Positions 16,125 through 25,731 are shown, numbered from the stretch's first letter. The stretch: DNA of 64,000 nucleotides from Bog-756 sp963699345 (GCA_963699345.1 CAVOTL010000003.1:367597-431596); one strand, 5' to 3'. The notes: generated by a model not told the origin, from the sequence alone. Made by a program: numbers and translations.

Positions 16125-17929
16125 GGGGGTGACTGGGGCGAGCAGGCATCGACAGCCCGGATGGGCCGGCGGGTGCAGGTGCCCGGTGGGGAAGGTCCCT
16201 CCCGCCGGCCTGGGCGCCGTTCAGCCCGTTGTCGTCGCAGTCGGGGCACGGTGTCTCGCCCGATCCGGCCACGGCGACCCACTCGATCTCCGCCCCGCCC
16301 ACCACGGCCAGCGTCCCGAGGGAGCAGGCCGCCACCACGTAGTCACCCGCCAGCCGCTCGATCCGCTCGCCCTTCCACTCCCGGAAGGCCGAGCCGATGT
16401 GCTCGGTCACGACCGACTCCTCGGCACCGTCGAGGCCCTCGGACTCGGCCAGCCGGCGGCGCAGCGGCACCACGATGGCATCGGCCAGCTCCTTGGCCAC
16501 GCCCAGCACGGCATCGGTGGACGGTCGCTCGTCCGAGCCGCCGGCCAGGGTCGCCCCGGCGTCGGCGGCCTCCTCCAGGAGGGGCAGCGCCGCGGTGGCG
16601 AGGGAGTCGATCTCCTCCGTCTCGTCAGCCAGCAGGTCGGGGGACCAGGTCGTCCCCTTGGCCCGCAGCTTGTCGAGCAGATCGTTCTGCGTGTCCTGGA
16701 GGGCCCGCTTGATCCGGCGCGAAAGGGCGGTCACCACCGGCGCGACGAGCTCGTCGCGCTGCACCACCAGCGGGTGGCGGGCATCCGGGGGGCCCTCCGG
16801 CTCCTCGTCGTCGCCTTCCACGACCCCGTCGGGGGACTCGGACACCGGCTGGGCGGGGGCGCCCGCATCCCCGGCGGCCGGCACCCCGGCGGGTGGCCGG
16901 CTCCGGGGACCCGGCCCCCTCGCCACCCTGGGCCGCCCTCAACTTGGCGAACAGGGCGTCGACCTGCTCCACCGGCGGCGGCGGGCACGCCGGTCGGTGG
17001 AGTCGCCCGCTCCGCCTCCACTTCGACCCCGTCCTCGGCCGGGACGTCGACCGGCACCTCGGCCAGGGCCTCGACCGTCGCCGCCTCCTCGGCCAGCAGG
17101 GTGGCGGCCATCTCCTCGGGACTCTGGTCGTCGGTCCGCCCGGCCGCCTCGCCGTCCGGCGACCTCGGCGGCCAGACGGGCGTCGTTCTCGGCGTTGAAC
17201 AGCTCCTCGGCGATGGCGTCGACCGACCGTCGCACGTCGGTGATGGTCTCGGCGAGCCGTTCGCGGCCGGCCCGCAGCTGCTCGATCTGGGCGTGGAGGA
17301 TCTTGCGTCGGCGGGACAGGTCGGCCAGCACGCGGGCCCGGAGCTGCTGGGCCTCCTCGACCATGACCCGACCTTCGGCCCGCGCCCGCTCGGTCAGCTC
17401 CTCGGCATCGGCGCGCACCTTGTCGAGGGCCGCCGCCACCTGCTGCTCGGTGCGCTCCCGCAGGGACGCCGCCGCCGCCTCCGCCTCCGACGTGCGCTCG
17501 GCCAACAGGGAGTCGGCCCGCGTGTGGGCCTGTTCGTTCACATCCGCGGCCTCGGCGAGCAGGCGCTCGGACTCGGCCCGGGCCTCCGCCACGAGACGCC
17601 CGGCCTCGGCCTCGGCGTTGGCGATCAGGTCGGCCGAGGCGTCGTGGGCGGTCTGGAGCACCCGGGCCGTCTCCTTGCCCACCGCCGAGGTGAGCATGGC
17701 CTCGTCGATGACCGGGTTGGCGGCCCGGTCCTCGGCCGCCGCCGAGCGCGTCACGCAGCTCCTGTTCGTGCTCGGCCTGGGCCCGCAGGCCGGCGGCCAG
17801 TGACTCCAGGTAGTCGCGCACCTCGGTCGGGTCGAACCCCCTCCGCACCGAGGCGAACGTGTGCCGGGCCACCTCGTCGGGGGCCAGGTGGGATGACGAG
17901 GTGATGGTCAACCGACGTTCCTCAGGCAT
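16122..17929 (-). CDS. DivIVA-type coiled-coil protein with C-terminal Cys/His motif, frameshifted
   Basis: The N-terminus (LAPDEVARHTFASVRRGFDP, then TEVRDYLESLA) is a DivIVA domain. A long coiled coil follows (DASADLIANAEAEAGRLVAE ... RRKILHAQIEQLRAGRERLA). After a low-complexity acidic linker comes an alpha-helical domain (DELVAPVVTALSRRIKRALQ ... VVAACSLGTLAVVGGAEIEW). The end is PCPDCDDNGLNG, then FPTGHLHPPAHPGCRCLLAP, similar in spacing to the end of Mu F/SPP1 gp7-type minor head proteins. Reading through needs shifts near 17,750, 17,150, 16,960 and 16,190. DivIVA-like proteins mark poles and septa; the role of the C-terminal motif (perhaps a metal site) is unknown. ATG 17929 follows TAGGCT by 6 bases. 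Confidence 0.7.
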
Positions 17930-17935
17930 GCGCAG

Positions 17936-17941
17936 AGCCTA
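17936..17941 (-). promoter_or_regulatory. -10 box TAGGCT of a leaderless promoter
   Basis: TAGGCT, 6 bases, then ATG 17929. Confidence 0.55.
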
Positions 17942-17964
17942 CGACCGGCGGCCGCACAATCGGC

Positions 17965-19116
17965 TCATCCCGCGCTGTTGCTGGATGCAGCGGTGAGGGT
18001 GGTGCTCGGCACATGACCGCCGATGTCGGTCAGCACCTGGAGGGCCTGGTCGAGGTTGGACACGGCGTACACCTTGAGTCCCGGGCGGTCCTTCGACATC
18101 GCGGCCTTGTACTCCTGGGGAGGGACCAGGAAGACGCTGGCTCCGGCGTTCTCGACGGCGATCGTCTTCTGGGGCACCCCGCCCACGTCGCCCACGTCGC
18201 CCTCGGCGTCCATCGTGCCCGTGGCCGCCACCTTGTGACCGCCGGTCAGCTGTCCGCCGCTCAGCGTGTCGATGACCCCGAGCGTCATGGCCAGGCCGGC
18301 GGACGGGCCACCGATGTCCACGACGTCGATCGACACCGGGAAGGGATACCGGTAGTCGACCTGGTCCTCCGGCTCGATCCCGAGCAGCAGGGTCACGGAC
18401 TCCCCGCCCACCTGCACGACCGTCCGCTTCAGGGTGATGGGCACCTTGACCGGTGCGCCGGTGCCGTTGCGCTCGACGGTGAAGACGACCGTCTGCCCGG
18501 AACGGTAGGGGGCGAGGGTCGACGTCAGGGCCTGGGCCGACAGGGTGGGCGTGCCGTCGACGGCGGTCACGACGTCACCCACGTTCAGGACCCCGTAGGC
18601 CGGCGTCCCGACGAACGTCCCGGCGATCACCGCGCCGGACGGCGTGGCCGGCACCGCGTACCCGAGGTGGCGTAACGAGGCGACCTTGGCCGCCGTCTCG
18701 GCCTGGGACATCTCGAGGTCACCCTGGGCGTCGAGCTCGGCGGGGGCCGTCCCGCCGGTGACGCTCTGGACCGGGTAGAGCGCGGTGTTCGACTGCAGCT
18801 TGAAGAACAGGTAATTGAGGGCGGTGACGCGGGCCTCCTCCACGTCGGTCAGCAGGACGGGCTGCGCCACGGGGTGGGCCTTCGACGGCGGGACCTTGAT
18901 GAACGGCTGCACCGGCTGGGCGGTTCCCGGCTGGATGGCGTAGTAGTTGAGCGAGATCCGTGAGGCCACGAGCAGGCCGACGACCACGACGAGGATGGGC
19001 CCCCACACCGCCCAGTGGAACGTCGACGTGCGGCGCGCCCGGGGTTGGGCGCCGGCCTCCGGTCGTCCGGCGGGCGGCGGGGGAGGTGGCACGGGGCCCG
19101 GGGAGCGCCGGCTCAC
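17965..19116 (-). CDS. Membrane-anchored PDZ-Lon (S16-type) protease
   Basis: A 383-residue protein: proline-rich cytosolic N-terminus, one membrane helix (about 35-52, WAVWGPILVVVVGLLVASRI), a PDZ domain (about 150-235, AYGVLNVGDVVTAVDGTP) and a C-terminal Lon-type proteolytic domain with DIGGPSAGLAMTLGV (Ser272) and QKTIAVENAGA (Lys317), the S16 Ser-Lys dyad. The architecture is that of YlbL-type proteases acting outside the membrane. GTG 19116 is the first start in frame. An upstream ATG at 19162 (MTDDEHVTTPDAPGAG) would join with one inserted base, so the true N-terminus may be about 15 residues longer. Confidence 0.85.
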   Translation of the reverse strand: MSRRSPGPVPPPPPPAGRPEAGAQPRARRTSTFHWAVWGPILVVVVGLLVASRISLNYYAIQPGTAQPVQPFIKVPPSKAHPVAQPVLLTDVEEARVTALNYLFFKLQSNTALYPVQSVTGGTAPAELDAQGDLEMSQAETAAKVASLRHLGYAVPATPSGAVIAGTFVGTPAYGVLNVGDVVTAVDGTPTLSAQALTSTLAPYRSGQTVVFTVERNGTGAPVKVPITLKRTVVQVGGESVTLLLGIEPEDQVDYRYPFPVSIDVVDIGGPSAGLAMTLGVIDTLSGGQLTGGHKVAATGTMDAEGDVGDVGGVPQKTIAVENAGASVFLVPPQEYKAAMSKDRPGLKVYAVSNLDQALQVLTDIGGHVPSTTLTAASSNSAG

Positions 19117-19171
19117 CCGCCCCCGGGGCGTCCGGCGTGGTCACGTGCTCGTCGTCGGTCATAGTGGTGCC

Positions 19172-19792
19172 GTGCAGCCTGCCACGGAACCGGGGGACGG
19201 GAGCGTCACCGACCGGCGCCGCACGGTGGCCGTGGCGGGCCATCTGGGCGACGTCGCCACCGCCCGGGCGGGCTTGGCCGACCCGGCGCCGACCGTGCGG
19301 GCCACCGCCCTCGGCGCCCTGGCCCGGATCGGGACGCTCGGCGACGACGACCTGGCGTCCGGCCTGCGGGACGTCGACCCGCTCGTGCGACGGCGGGCGG
19401 CCGAGCTGGCCGCCGGGCATCCCGGCGTGCCGGTGGCCGATGGCCTCGACGATGCCGACCCGTCGGTGGTGGAGATGGTGGCCTGGTCCCTCGGTGAGCG
19501 CGAGGAGGTGGGCGCCGTCGGCGCGCTGGCCCGGCTGGTCCCGGCCGAGGGTGGCCACCCGGACCCCCTGTGCCGCGAGGCCGCCGTGGCCGCGCTGGGG
19601 GCGATCGGCGATCCCGACGGTCTGCCGGCCGTACTCGCCGCCCTCGACGACAAGCCGGCCGTGCGCCGACGGGCGGCGGTGGCTCTGGCCGCCTTCGAGG
19701 GACCCGAGGTCGAGGCGGCATTGCGACGCTGCCTGGACGACCGCGACTGGCAGGTCCGTCAGGTGGCCGAGGACCTGCTCGCCGTCGAGTGA
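19172..19792 (+). CDS. HEAT-repeat protein
   Basis: A 206-residue protein made of HEAT-like repeats, each with the Pro/Asp turn and xxVRxxAxxAL pattern: DPAPTVRATALGALARIG, DVDPLVRRRAAELAAG, DDADPSVVEMVAWSLGE, EAAVAALGAIGDPDGLPAVL and KPAVRRRAAVALAAFEG. Such scaffolds bind other proteins or act beside phycobilin-lyase-like families. GTG 19172 is favoured: CATAGT lies 6 bases upstream. It diverges from the PDZ-Lon gene, whose possible start at 19162 would overlap this promoter. Confidence 0.75.
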   Translation: MQPATEPGDGSVTDRRRTVAVAGHLGDVATARAGLADPAPTVRATALGALARIGTLGDDDLASGLRDVDPLVRRRAAELAAGHPGVPVADGLDDADPSVVEMVAWSLGEREEVGAVGALARLVPAEGGHPDPLCREAAVAALGAIGDPDGLPAVLAALDDKPAVRRRAAVALAAFEGPEVEAALRRCLDDRDWQVRQVAEDLLAVE

Positions 19793-19832
19793 CGGGTCGG
19801 TGCTCCGTCCGCCGACCCGGAGACGTCCCGGG

Positions 19833-20839
19833 TCAGGACTCGGCGGCCGCGAAGATCGGGCGCAGGCTGTCGAACGAGTCGAGGCACAGTCCGGCCCCGC
19901 GGACGACGCACTCCAAGCGGGTCGGCCACCAGGTGCACGGGCACCTCGGTCTCCTGGGCGAGGCGCTCGGCCAGCCCCCGCAGGCGGGCGCCGCCACCGA
20001 GCAGGTGGATCCCCTCGTAGATGATGTCCTGCGCGAGCTCCGGCGGCGCCTCGGCCAGGCAGCCGAGCACCGTGTCGACGAGGAGGTCGACCTGCTCGGC
20101 GAGGGCGAAGCGCACCTCCTCGGGCGTCAGGATCACCTCGCACGGGCTGTCCGGTGGCGATCTCGCGCCCACGCACCTCGGCTCGCATCTCACGCTCGTA
20201 GGGAAGGGCGGAGCCGATGGTCACCTTCAGCTCCTCACTGGTCTGGTCGCTGATGGCGACGCCGTACTTCTGACGTACGTACTCCTGGACGGCGGCGTCC
20301 ATGTCGTAGCCGCCGCACCGCACGGCCCGGTAGGCCACGATCCCGCCGAGGGAGATGACCGCGGTCTCGGTGGTCCCCCCGCCGACGTCGACCACCATGC
20401 TGCCCACCGGCTCGTGGATGTCGAGTCCGGCGCCGATGGCCGCGGCCATGGGCTGCTCGATCAGGTGGGCGGCGGATGCTCCGGCCCGGCGGGCCGCCTC
20501 CTTGACGGCCCGGCGCTCGACCGAGGTGATGGCCGAGGGGACGCAGAGCAGGACCCGGGGCCGGTTCAGCTTGGAGACACCGGCCCGGCGGAGCAGCAGC
20601 CGGATGGTCCGCTCGGTGATGTCGAAGTCGGTGATGGCCCCTCGCGCAGCGGGCGCACGGCCACGATGTACCCGGGGGTGCGACCGATCAGCTGCAGGCG
20701 CGTCGTCGCCCACGGCGAGGACCTCGTGGGTGCGGGTGTTGAGGGCGATGACCGTGGGCTCCTCGAGGATGACCCCCCGCCCCCGGGCGAAGACCTGGGT
20801 GTTGGAGGTCCCGAGGTCGATCGCGAGGTCCCGGGCCAC
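19833..20839 (-). CDS. mreB: MreB/rod-shape actin homologue, frameshifted
   Basis: An actin-fold protein of about 335 residues: phosphate-1 motif DLAIDLGTSNTQVFARGRGV, ILEEPTVIALNT, the connecting IGRTPGYIVAVRPLREGAIT segment, LLCVPSAITSVERRAVKEAA, phosphate-2 VVDVGGGTTETAVISLGGI, and ILTPEEVRFAL ... IYEGIHLLGGGARLRGLAER. It polymerises beneath the membrane and guides wall synthesis. At least four small indels break the frame (near 20,700, 20,640, 20,150 and 19,915). No mreC or mreD is adjacent. GTG 20839 follows TACGAT by 6 bases. Confidence 0.85.
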
Positions 20840-20845
20840 CCCGTC

Positions 20846-20851
20846 ATCGTA
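20846..20851 (-). promoter_or_regulatory. -10 box TACGAT of a leaderless promoter
   Basis: TACGAT, 6 bases, then GTG 20839 of mreB. Confidence 0.5.
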
Positions 20852-20940
20852 GGGCGGCCCGGGAGCCTCCCGGGCCGGCCCCGCCGCGGGGCGGTCCGAC
20901 GGTCGCGATTGGCGCCGCCCTTTCAGGAGCCGGAGGTCGG

Positions 20941-20946
20941 TAACCT
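20941..20946 (+). promoter_or_regulatory. -10 box TAACCT of a leaderless promoter
   Basis: TAACCT, 7 bases, then GTG 20954. Confidence 0.5.
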
Positions 20947-20953
20947 TCGCTGC

Positions 20954-22173
20954 GTGCACGGGGATCCACCAGACAACCTCGACGCGCCCCACGAAGACGG
21001 TGACGACGACGGCCCGCTGCGCGGCTGGGTGCCGCCCGACGACCGCCTGTGGCTCCATCCGTCCGAGCGGGCCGCGCTCCAGGCCGGGTCGTCGCCCCGT
21101 GCGGCCCCGGCCCGACCGGCCGTCGGGCGTTGGGTGGCCGGGGGCATGGCCGCCTGCGTGGTGGTCACGGTCGTGGTCGTCGGCGTCGTCCTGGCCTCCG
21201 CCGGCGAACGCACCGAGGGGTCGGCGCCTACCGGCGCCTGGGTGACCGGCGTACCCACCACCGAGGCCGGCATGGGCGCCCAGACCACGGCCCGCGAGCT
21301 GACGGCCGTGGCCGACCCGGCCCACGGCTCGACGGTGGCCCTACTCGTCCACCGGGCCCACCGCACCATCGTCGGCCACCGGCATCGTCGCCGAGGCCGG
21401 GGGCATCGTCGTGGCGCTCGAGCCCGTGCTGGCGGGCGCCCGGAGCGTCACCGTGGTCGAGCCGGACGGCACGCGGGACCCGGCCATGCCGGTCGGCACC
21501 GACCCGGCGACCGGGATCACCGTCCTGCGCATCGACGACGACCTGCCGGCCGCCACCTTCACCGACGAGGATCCCGACACCGGCTCGGTGGCGGTGGCCA
21601 TGGCCGAGGAGCACCCGGTCCGGCACGCGGGCCACGCCGGTCCTCCATCTCTACGCGGGTACCGTGCTGTACGCGGGGGTGGCCACCGGACACCTGGCAG
21701 GGCACCGAGTTCTGCGCCACGGGGGTCGACACCGCGCTGACCCCGGCGGATCTCGGCAGTCCGCTGGTCGACGCACACCGGCGCGGTCACCGGCATCCTC
21801 GACGGCGTGGTGGACATCGACTCGAGGGCCGGTCTCGATCTTCCTCCCGGCCGAGCTGGTGGAGGCCGTGACGGACCAGATCGTCAGCCACGGCTCGGTC
21901 GACCACGGCACGCTCGACGCGGGCGTCGGCCGCCGCCGACGGGTTCCGGGCTGACCGGTGCCCAGGTCGCGTCGGTGACGCCGGACGGAGCGGCCGCCAG
22001 GCCGGCCTCCACCCGGGCGACGTGGTCGAGGCGGTCGACGGACAGGCGGTCCGCTCGGTGGCCGAGCTGGCCACGCGCCTGTACGGCGACCCGCCCGGGC
22101 TCCCAGCTCCGCCTCACGGTGTTGCGGGACGGCGCTCACGTTCAAGACCGAGGTCGTCCTGACCGACGACTGA
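20954..22173 (+). CDS. HtrA-like membrane protein with PDZ domain, apparently inactive protease, many frameshifts
   Basis: The N-terminus carries the GWVPPDDRLWLHPSE cytosolic motif, then a membrane helix (WVAGGMAACVVVTVVVVGVV). Outside is an S1C-like domain, read across indels: HRTIVGTGIVAEAGGIVVAL, ATGITVLRIDDDLPAATF, then FCATGVDTALTPADLGSPLV. The last should hold GNSGGP; here it is ADLGSP, so the catalytic Ser is Leu unless an error lies exactly there. A PDZ domain follows (VASVTPDGAAA ... GLHPGDVVEAVDGQAVRSVA) and the protein ends FKTEVVLTDD. At least six indels occur. It probably senses or scaffolds rather than cleaves. Confidence 0.65.
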
Positions 22174-22246
22174 CGCACCGCTCCCCCGGCGCCCACTCCG
22201 GCCCGGTCACGAACCGCCCGCCGTCCCGGGTGGCGGGGTCCGGCCG

Positions 22247-22252
22247 TAGCAT
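22247..22252 (+). promoter_or_regulatory. -10 box TAGCAT of a leaderless promoter
   Basis: TAGCAT, 7 bases, then ATG 22260. Confidence 0.5.
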
Positions 22253-22259
22253 GGAGCGC

Positions 22260-23522
22260 ATGACGACACCCGACCCCGGGGATCCGAGCAACCCGTTCCA
22301 GTCACTGCTCGGCGACATGATGAACATGCTGGGGTCGAACGGTCCCGACACCTGGGAGACGACCCGCTCGTTCGCCCTCAACGTGGCGACCGGCGGCACG
22401 CCCGAGGCCAACGTCGAGCCCGTCCAGCGGATCCAGGTGGAGCAGCTGTCCCGGGTGGCGGAGCTGAACGTGGTCGAGGCCACCGGCATGCCGGTCACAC
22501 CGGACGGCCGACGGCTGACGTGCGTGCCGGTCGGCCGGGGCGACTGGACGCTGCGGGCCCTCGAGTCGTGGCGCCCGGTGCTGTCGGCCCTGGCCGCCCC
22601 GCCGCCCGCGGGCGCCGCGAGCCGGCGACGCCGGCCGGGATGCCCGGTCTCGACCCGATGGGCGACGACCCGACCGGGGGCATGGCCGCCATGCTCGGCC
22701 AGTGGGTGTCGGCCATCGGCCCCATGTTCGTCGGGCTGCAGACCGGCTCGGTCGTCGGCCACCTGGCGCAGCGGACCCTCGGCCAGTACCCGCTGGCGGT
22801 GCCGTGGGCGCCGTCGGACGAGCTCCTGCTGGTTCCCGCCAACATCGCCGCAGTTCGCCTCGGACTGGAGCCTGCCCGAGGAGGAGGCGGTGCTGTGGGT
22901 GTGCGCCCGGGAGCTGGCCACCAACACGGTGCTGAGCCGGCCGGCCGTGCGGGCCCACCTGGAGGGCTGCTGCTGGCGCTCGCCGCGTCGCAGGCCGCCG
23001 CCCAGCAGGACCTGGCCGGCAAGCTCCGCGGCATCATGACGGGCGAGGGGTCCGACCCGGTGCTCGGCGAACGGCATGGACCTCGAGTCGATCCAGGGCA
23101 TGTTCGGCGACCCCGAAGCCCTGCTCGGCGACCTGCTCACGCCGGAGTCACGGCGGAGCTCGGACCAGCTGACGTCGCTCGCCGTGGTCGTCGACGCCTA
23201 CGCCGACCACATCGCCACCCGGCGTGGGGGTGAAGCTGGTCGGCGCCCACGCCCAGCTCGCCGAGGCCTGGTACCGCCGCCGGACCGAGCGGGGCAAGGG
23301 CGAGGAGGCGGCCGGTGCGCTCGTTCGGCCTCGACCTCGAGCAGGCCCAGGTCGACCGCGGCCGGGCGTTCGTGGCCGGCGTGGTCGAGCGGGCCGGGGA
23401 CGAGGCACTGGCCCGGCTGTGGGAGCCGGTGCGGAACCTGCCCGACCCCGGCCGAGGTGGACGCCCCCGGACTGTGGCTGGAGCGGATCGACCTGCCCGA
23501 ACTCGACGCCCCGACCGACTGA
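22260..23522 (+). CDS. Zincin-like (DUF2342/TIGR03624-type) protein without HExxH, frameshifted
   Basis: The protein starts NPFQSLLGDMMNMLG. Its core is recognised from QVEQLSRVAELNVVEATGMP, then MLGQWVSAIGPMFVGLQTGS, VVGHLAQRTLGQYPLAVPW, LLLVPANIAAFASDWSLPEE and IQGMFGDPEALLGDLLTPES, the order of the family called coenzyme-F420-biosynthesis-associated or zinc-dependent metalloprotease. In active members the helix after the Trp holds HExxH; here it reads WVCARELATNTVLSRP, so both His are missing. At least five indels break the frame. The metal site lies in a stretch that reads cleanly, so its loss is likely real. Confidence 0.7.
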
Positions 23523-23523
23523 C

Positions 23524-23901
23524 CGGCCCGGTCGGCTGAGCCGGGGTGTCGGTGCCGGCGTCGCGACGGCCGTCGGTGGCCGGAGCGGCGTCGGCGGCCG
23601 GAGTCGGCGGCTCCTCCTCGGGCAGCCCGAGGTCCCACTCGATCAGGATGTTCTCCCGCTCGGCGTCACGGATGACCCGCTCGCGGTTGCGGCGGTACTG
23701 CGGGTCGTGGGGAGGCAGGAGGACCAGGCGGGCATTGGTCCGACGGCGGAATTCCTCGATGAGGGCCGGGTCGCCGAAGTCGGAGCGGACCTCCCAGTGC
23801 GGGGCGACCGGGCCGAGGTAGACGACGCGTACGTGGCCCACCGGGGGCTGGGGCTCGGCGTCCTCGTCGGGGAGGGTCGGGTCATCGTTGACCGGGGTCA
23901 T
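23524..23901 (-). CDS. Conserved hypothetical protein, C-terminus uncertain
   Basis: About 125 residues: acidic N-terminus (TPVNDDPTLPDEDAEPQPPV), then VRVVYLGPVAPHWEVRSDFG, ALIEEFRRRTNARLVLLPPH, DPQYRRNRERVIRDAEREN and ILIEWDLGLPEEE, followed by a low-complexity Ala/Pro/Asp tail. This pattern recurs in short acidimicrobial proteins as far as I recall, but its role is unknown. The open frame continues antisense into the zincin-like gene to 23137. That part looks non-coding, so the stop is probably masked by an indel near 23,530. Confidence 0.55.
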
Positions 23902-24065
23902 GGCAGTGGTTCCTCCTGGGACGGCAGTCCCGAGAGCCTACCGCCGACCGGCGGCCCGGCGCGCCGCCGGGGCGCCGTGTGGGACCGCCGGCGGTGGGAA
24001 TGGTCCCTCCGAGCGCTCGGGCCCGGCGCGGAGTGGCTTCCTAAGAAGGCCCAGGTCACAGATAA

Positions 24066-24101
24066 GAATCCGGTGAGGAATCCCGCAGAACAGCCGGATT
24101 C
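24066..24101 (+). promoter_or_regulatory. Inverted repeat in the whiB leader
   Basis: GAATCCGG (24066-24073) pairs with CCGGATTC (24094-24101), 105 bases upstream of the whiB start. Could be an operator or a leader hairpin. Confidence 0.35.
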
Positions 24102-24205
24102 CGCATCCGACCCGGTCCGGGGCGCGACACTGGAAACAACGGACGAGCGGTCGCCCGGAGGGCGCCGAGCCGCCCACCGGCCGCCCCTGAGGATCTGGAG
24201 GATCC

Positions 24206-24457
24206 ATGGACACGGACTGGATGGAAGTGGGGAAGTGCAAGGACCTGTCGCCGTCCATCTTCTTCCCGAGCGACGGCGTCGGCGTACAGGAGGCCCAGCG
24301 CATCTGCGCCGAGTGCCCCGTCGCCGAGGCCTGCCTGGAGTACGCCCTCGCCGAGCGTGTCGACCACGGCGTGTGGGGCGGTAAGTCCGAGCGCGAGCGT
24401 CGTCGCATCCTGCGCCGTCGCCGGGTGGGCCTGAGCGTCGTCGGCGCCGGCGCCTGA
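24206..24457 (+). CDS. WhiB-family iron-sulfur transcription regulator
   Basis: An 83-residue WhiB protein: Cys11, Cys34, Cys37 and Cys43 (CAECPVAEAC) for a [4Fe-4S] cluster, the GVWGG turn (55-59) and the basic KSERERRRILRRRRVG tail that contacts DNA. WhiB proteins bind the primary sigma factor and sense redox state. GGAGG lies 6 bases before ATG 24206, a long-leader gene unlike many neighbours. It precedes a formimidoyltransferase homologue by 7 bases, so the two are probably co-transcribed. Which Wbl subclass it is cannot be told securely. Confidence 0.9.
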   Translation: MDTDWMEVGKCKDLSPSIFFPSDGVGVQEAQRICAECPVAEACLEYALAERVDHGVWGGKSERERRRILRRRRVGLSVVGAGA

Positions 24458-24464
24458 GCCCCGG

Positions 24465-25428
24465 GTGACGCCCGCCGGAGACGGCCCGGCCGAGTGCGTC
24501 ATCAACATCAGCGAGGGCCGTGACCGGAGCGTCATCGACGCGGTGGCCGCCGCCGGTGGCGACCGCCTGCTCGACGTGCACTCGGACGCCGAGCACCACC
24601 GTTCGGTCCTGACCCTCGTCGGCGACCTGCCCGACGTCGAGGCCGCGGCCCGCCAGGTCGCCGCCGCGGCCGTCGCCGCCATCGACCTGACCGACCCACC
24701 ATGGGGTCCACCCCCGGCTCGGCGCCGTCGACGTCGTCCCCTTCGTCCCGCTCGCGCGGCCCGACGGAACGACCACCCCGTGGGACGACGTGCTCGCCGC
24801 CCGGGACGCGTTCGCCCACTGGCTGGGCGACTCGCTCGGCGTGCCCTGCTTCCTCTACGGCCCGGGACGCACGCTGCCCGAGGTCCGGCGCGGCGCGTTC
24901 GCCACCCTGGCCCCCGATGCCGGCCCGCCGGCGCCCCATCCGACGGCCGGGGCCTGCGCCGTCGGCGCCCGCGACGTCCTGATCGCCTACAACGTCTGGA
25001 TCCGGGACGCCGTCGACTCCCGTCAAGAGGGCGACCACGCCGTGGTCGTCGCCCGCCGACTCGCCGACGAGCTGCGACGACCCGGGCTGCGCACCCTGGG
25101 TCTGGCCGTCGGCGGCGGGGCCCAGGTCAGCTGCAACGTGGTCGACGTCGACCGCGGTCACCCTGGTCGAGGTCTACGACGCCGTGCGCCGCGGGCGCGG
25201 CGGCACGCGGCTGCCCCGTATGGAAGGGAGAGCTCGTCGGGCCTCGTGCCCGAACGGGCGCTCACCGCCGTACCGCCGAGCTCGATGGGCCGAACTCGGC
25301 CTACGGGCCGAGGACGCAATCGAATTCCGCCTCGGCACCCGACCGGGGCTGACCGCTGTCCGGTCGGGGCCTCCGGGGTGCCGTCGCCTCAGGAAGCGGT
25401 CGCCGCCCGACGCTGCATCGCGCGCTGA
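24465..25428 (+). CDS. Glutamate formimidoyltransferase-like protein, frameshifted
   Basis: Homologous to the formiminotransferase domain: ECVINISEGRDRSVIDAVAA, LLDVHSDAEHHRSVLTLVGD, then HHGVHPRLGAVDVVPFVPLA after one inserted base near 24,695. It continues with DALGVP-type FLYGPGRTLPEVRRGAFATL and GACAVGARDVLIAYNVW. The family transfers a formimino group from formiminoglutamate to tetrahydrofolate in histidine breakdown. No other hut gene is nearby, so the substrate is uncertain. Further indels near 25,155 and beyond make the exact 3' end uncertain; the gene runs into the convergent second WhiB. Confidence 0.7.
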
Positions 25429-25667
25429 CGGCGCAGCCGCCGGCGCTCACGCTCGGACAGACCGCCCCAGATGCCGAACTTCTCGCCGTTGGCCAGTGCG
25501 TACTCGAGGCAGTCCTCGCGCACGACGCAGCCGCGGCACACTTCCTTCGCCTCGCGGGTGGACGCACCCCGCTCGGGAAAGAACAGGTCAGGGTCGACCC
25601 CCATGCAGTTCGCCTTGGTCTGCCATGTCCGTTCCTGGGGCCCATACATCAGTGACACCATGTCCAT
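25389..25667 (-). CDS. WhiB-family regulator (WhiB2-like)
   Basis: A 92-residue Wbl protein: Cys21, Cys44, Cys47 and Cys53 (CRGCVVREDC), GIWGG turn, then LSERERRRLRRQRAMQRR. The N-terminal MVSLMYGPQERTWQTKANC and the DPDLFFPERGASTREAKEVC spacing resemble WhiB2/WhmD, the septation-linked subclass; that is inference from similarity. ATG 25667 is chosen because GGGAGG stands 7 bases before it. The 3' end overlaps the end of the convergent formimidoyltransferase gene by about 40 bp. Confidence 0.88.
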   Translation of the reverse strand: MDMVSLMYGPQERTWQTKANCMGVDPDLFFPERGASTREAKEVCRGCVVREDCLEYALANGEKFGIWGGLSERERRRLRRQRAMQRRAATAS

Positions 25668-25731
25668 CGCCAGACCTCCCTCCCACTCATCCATGCGACC
25701 TCGTCGTGAAGTCGCATAGCACGGATGTAAC

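Noticed and set aside
14042..16132. Long plus-strand open frame of about 700 codons opposite UPF0182
   Set aside because: His/Gly/Val/Arg-rich low-quality sequence created by the high-GC third positions of the real gene on the minus strand.
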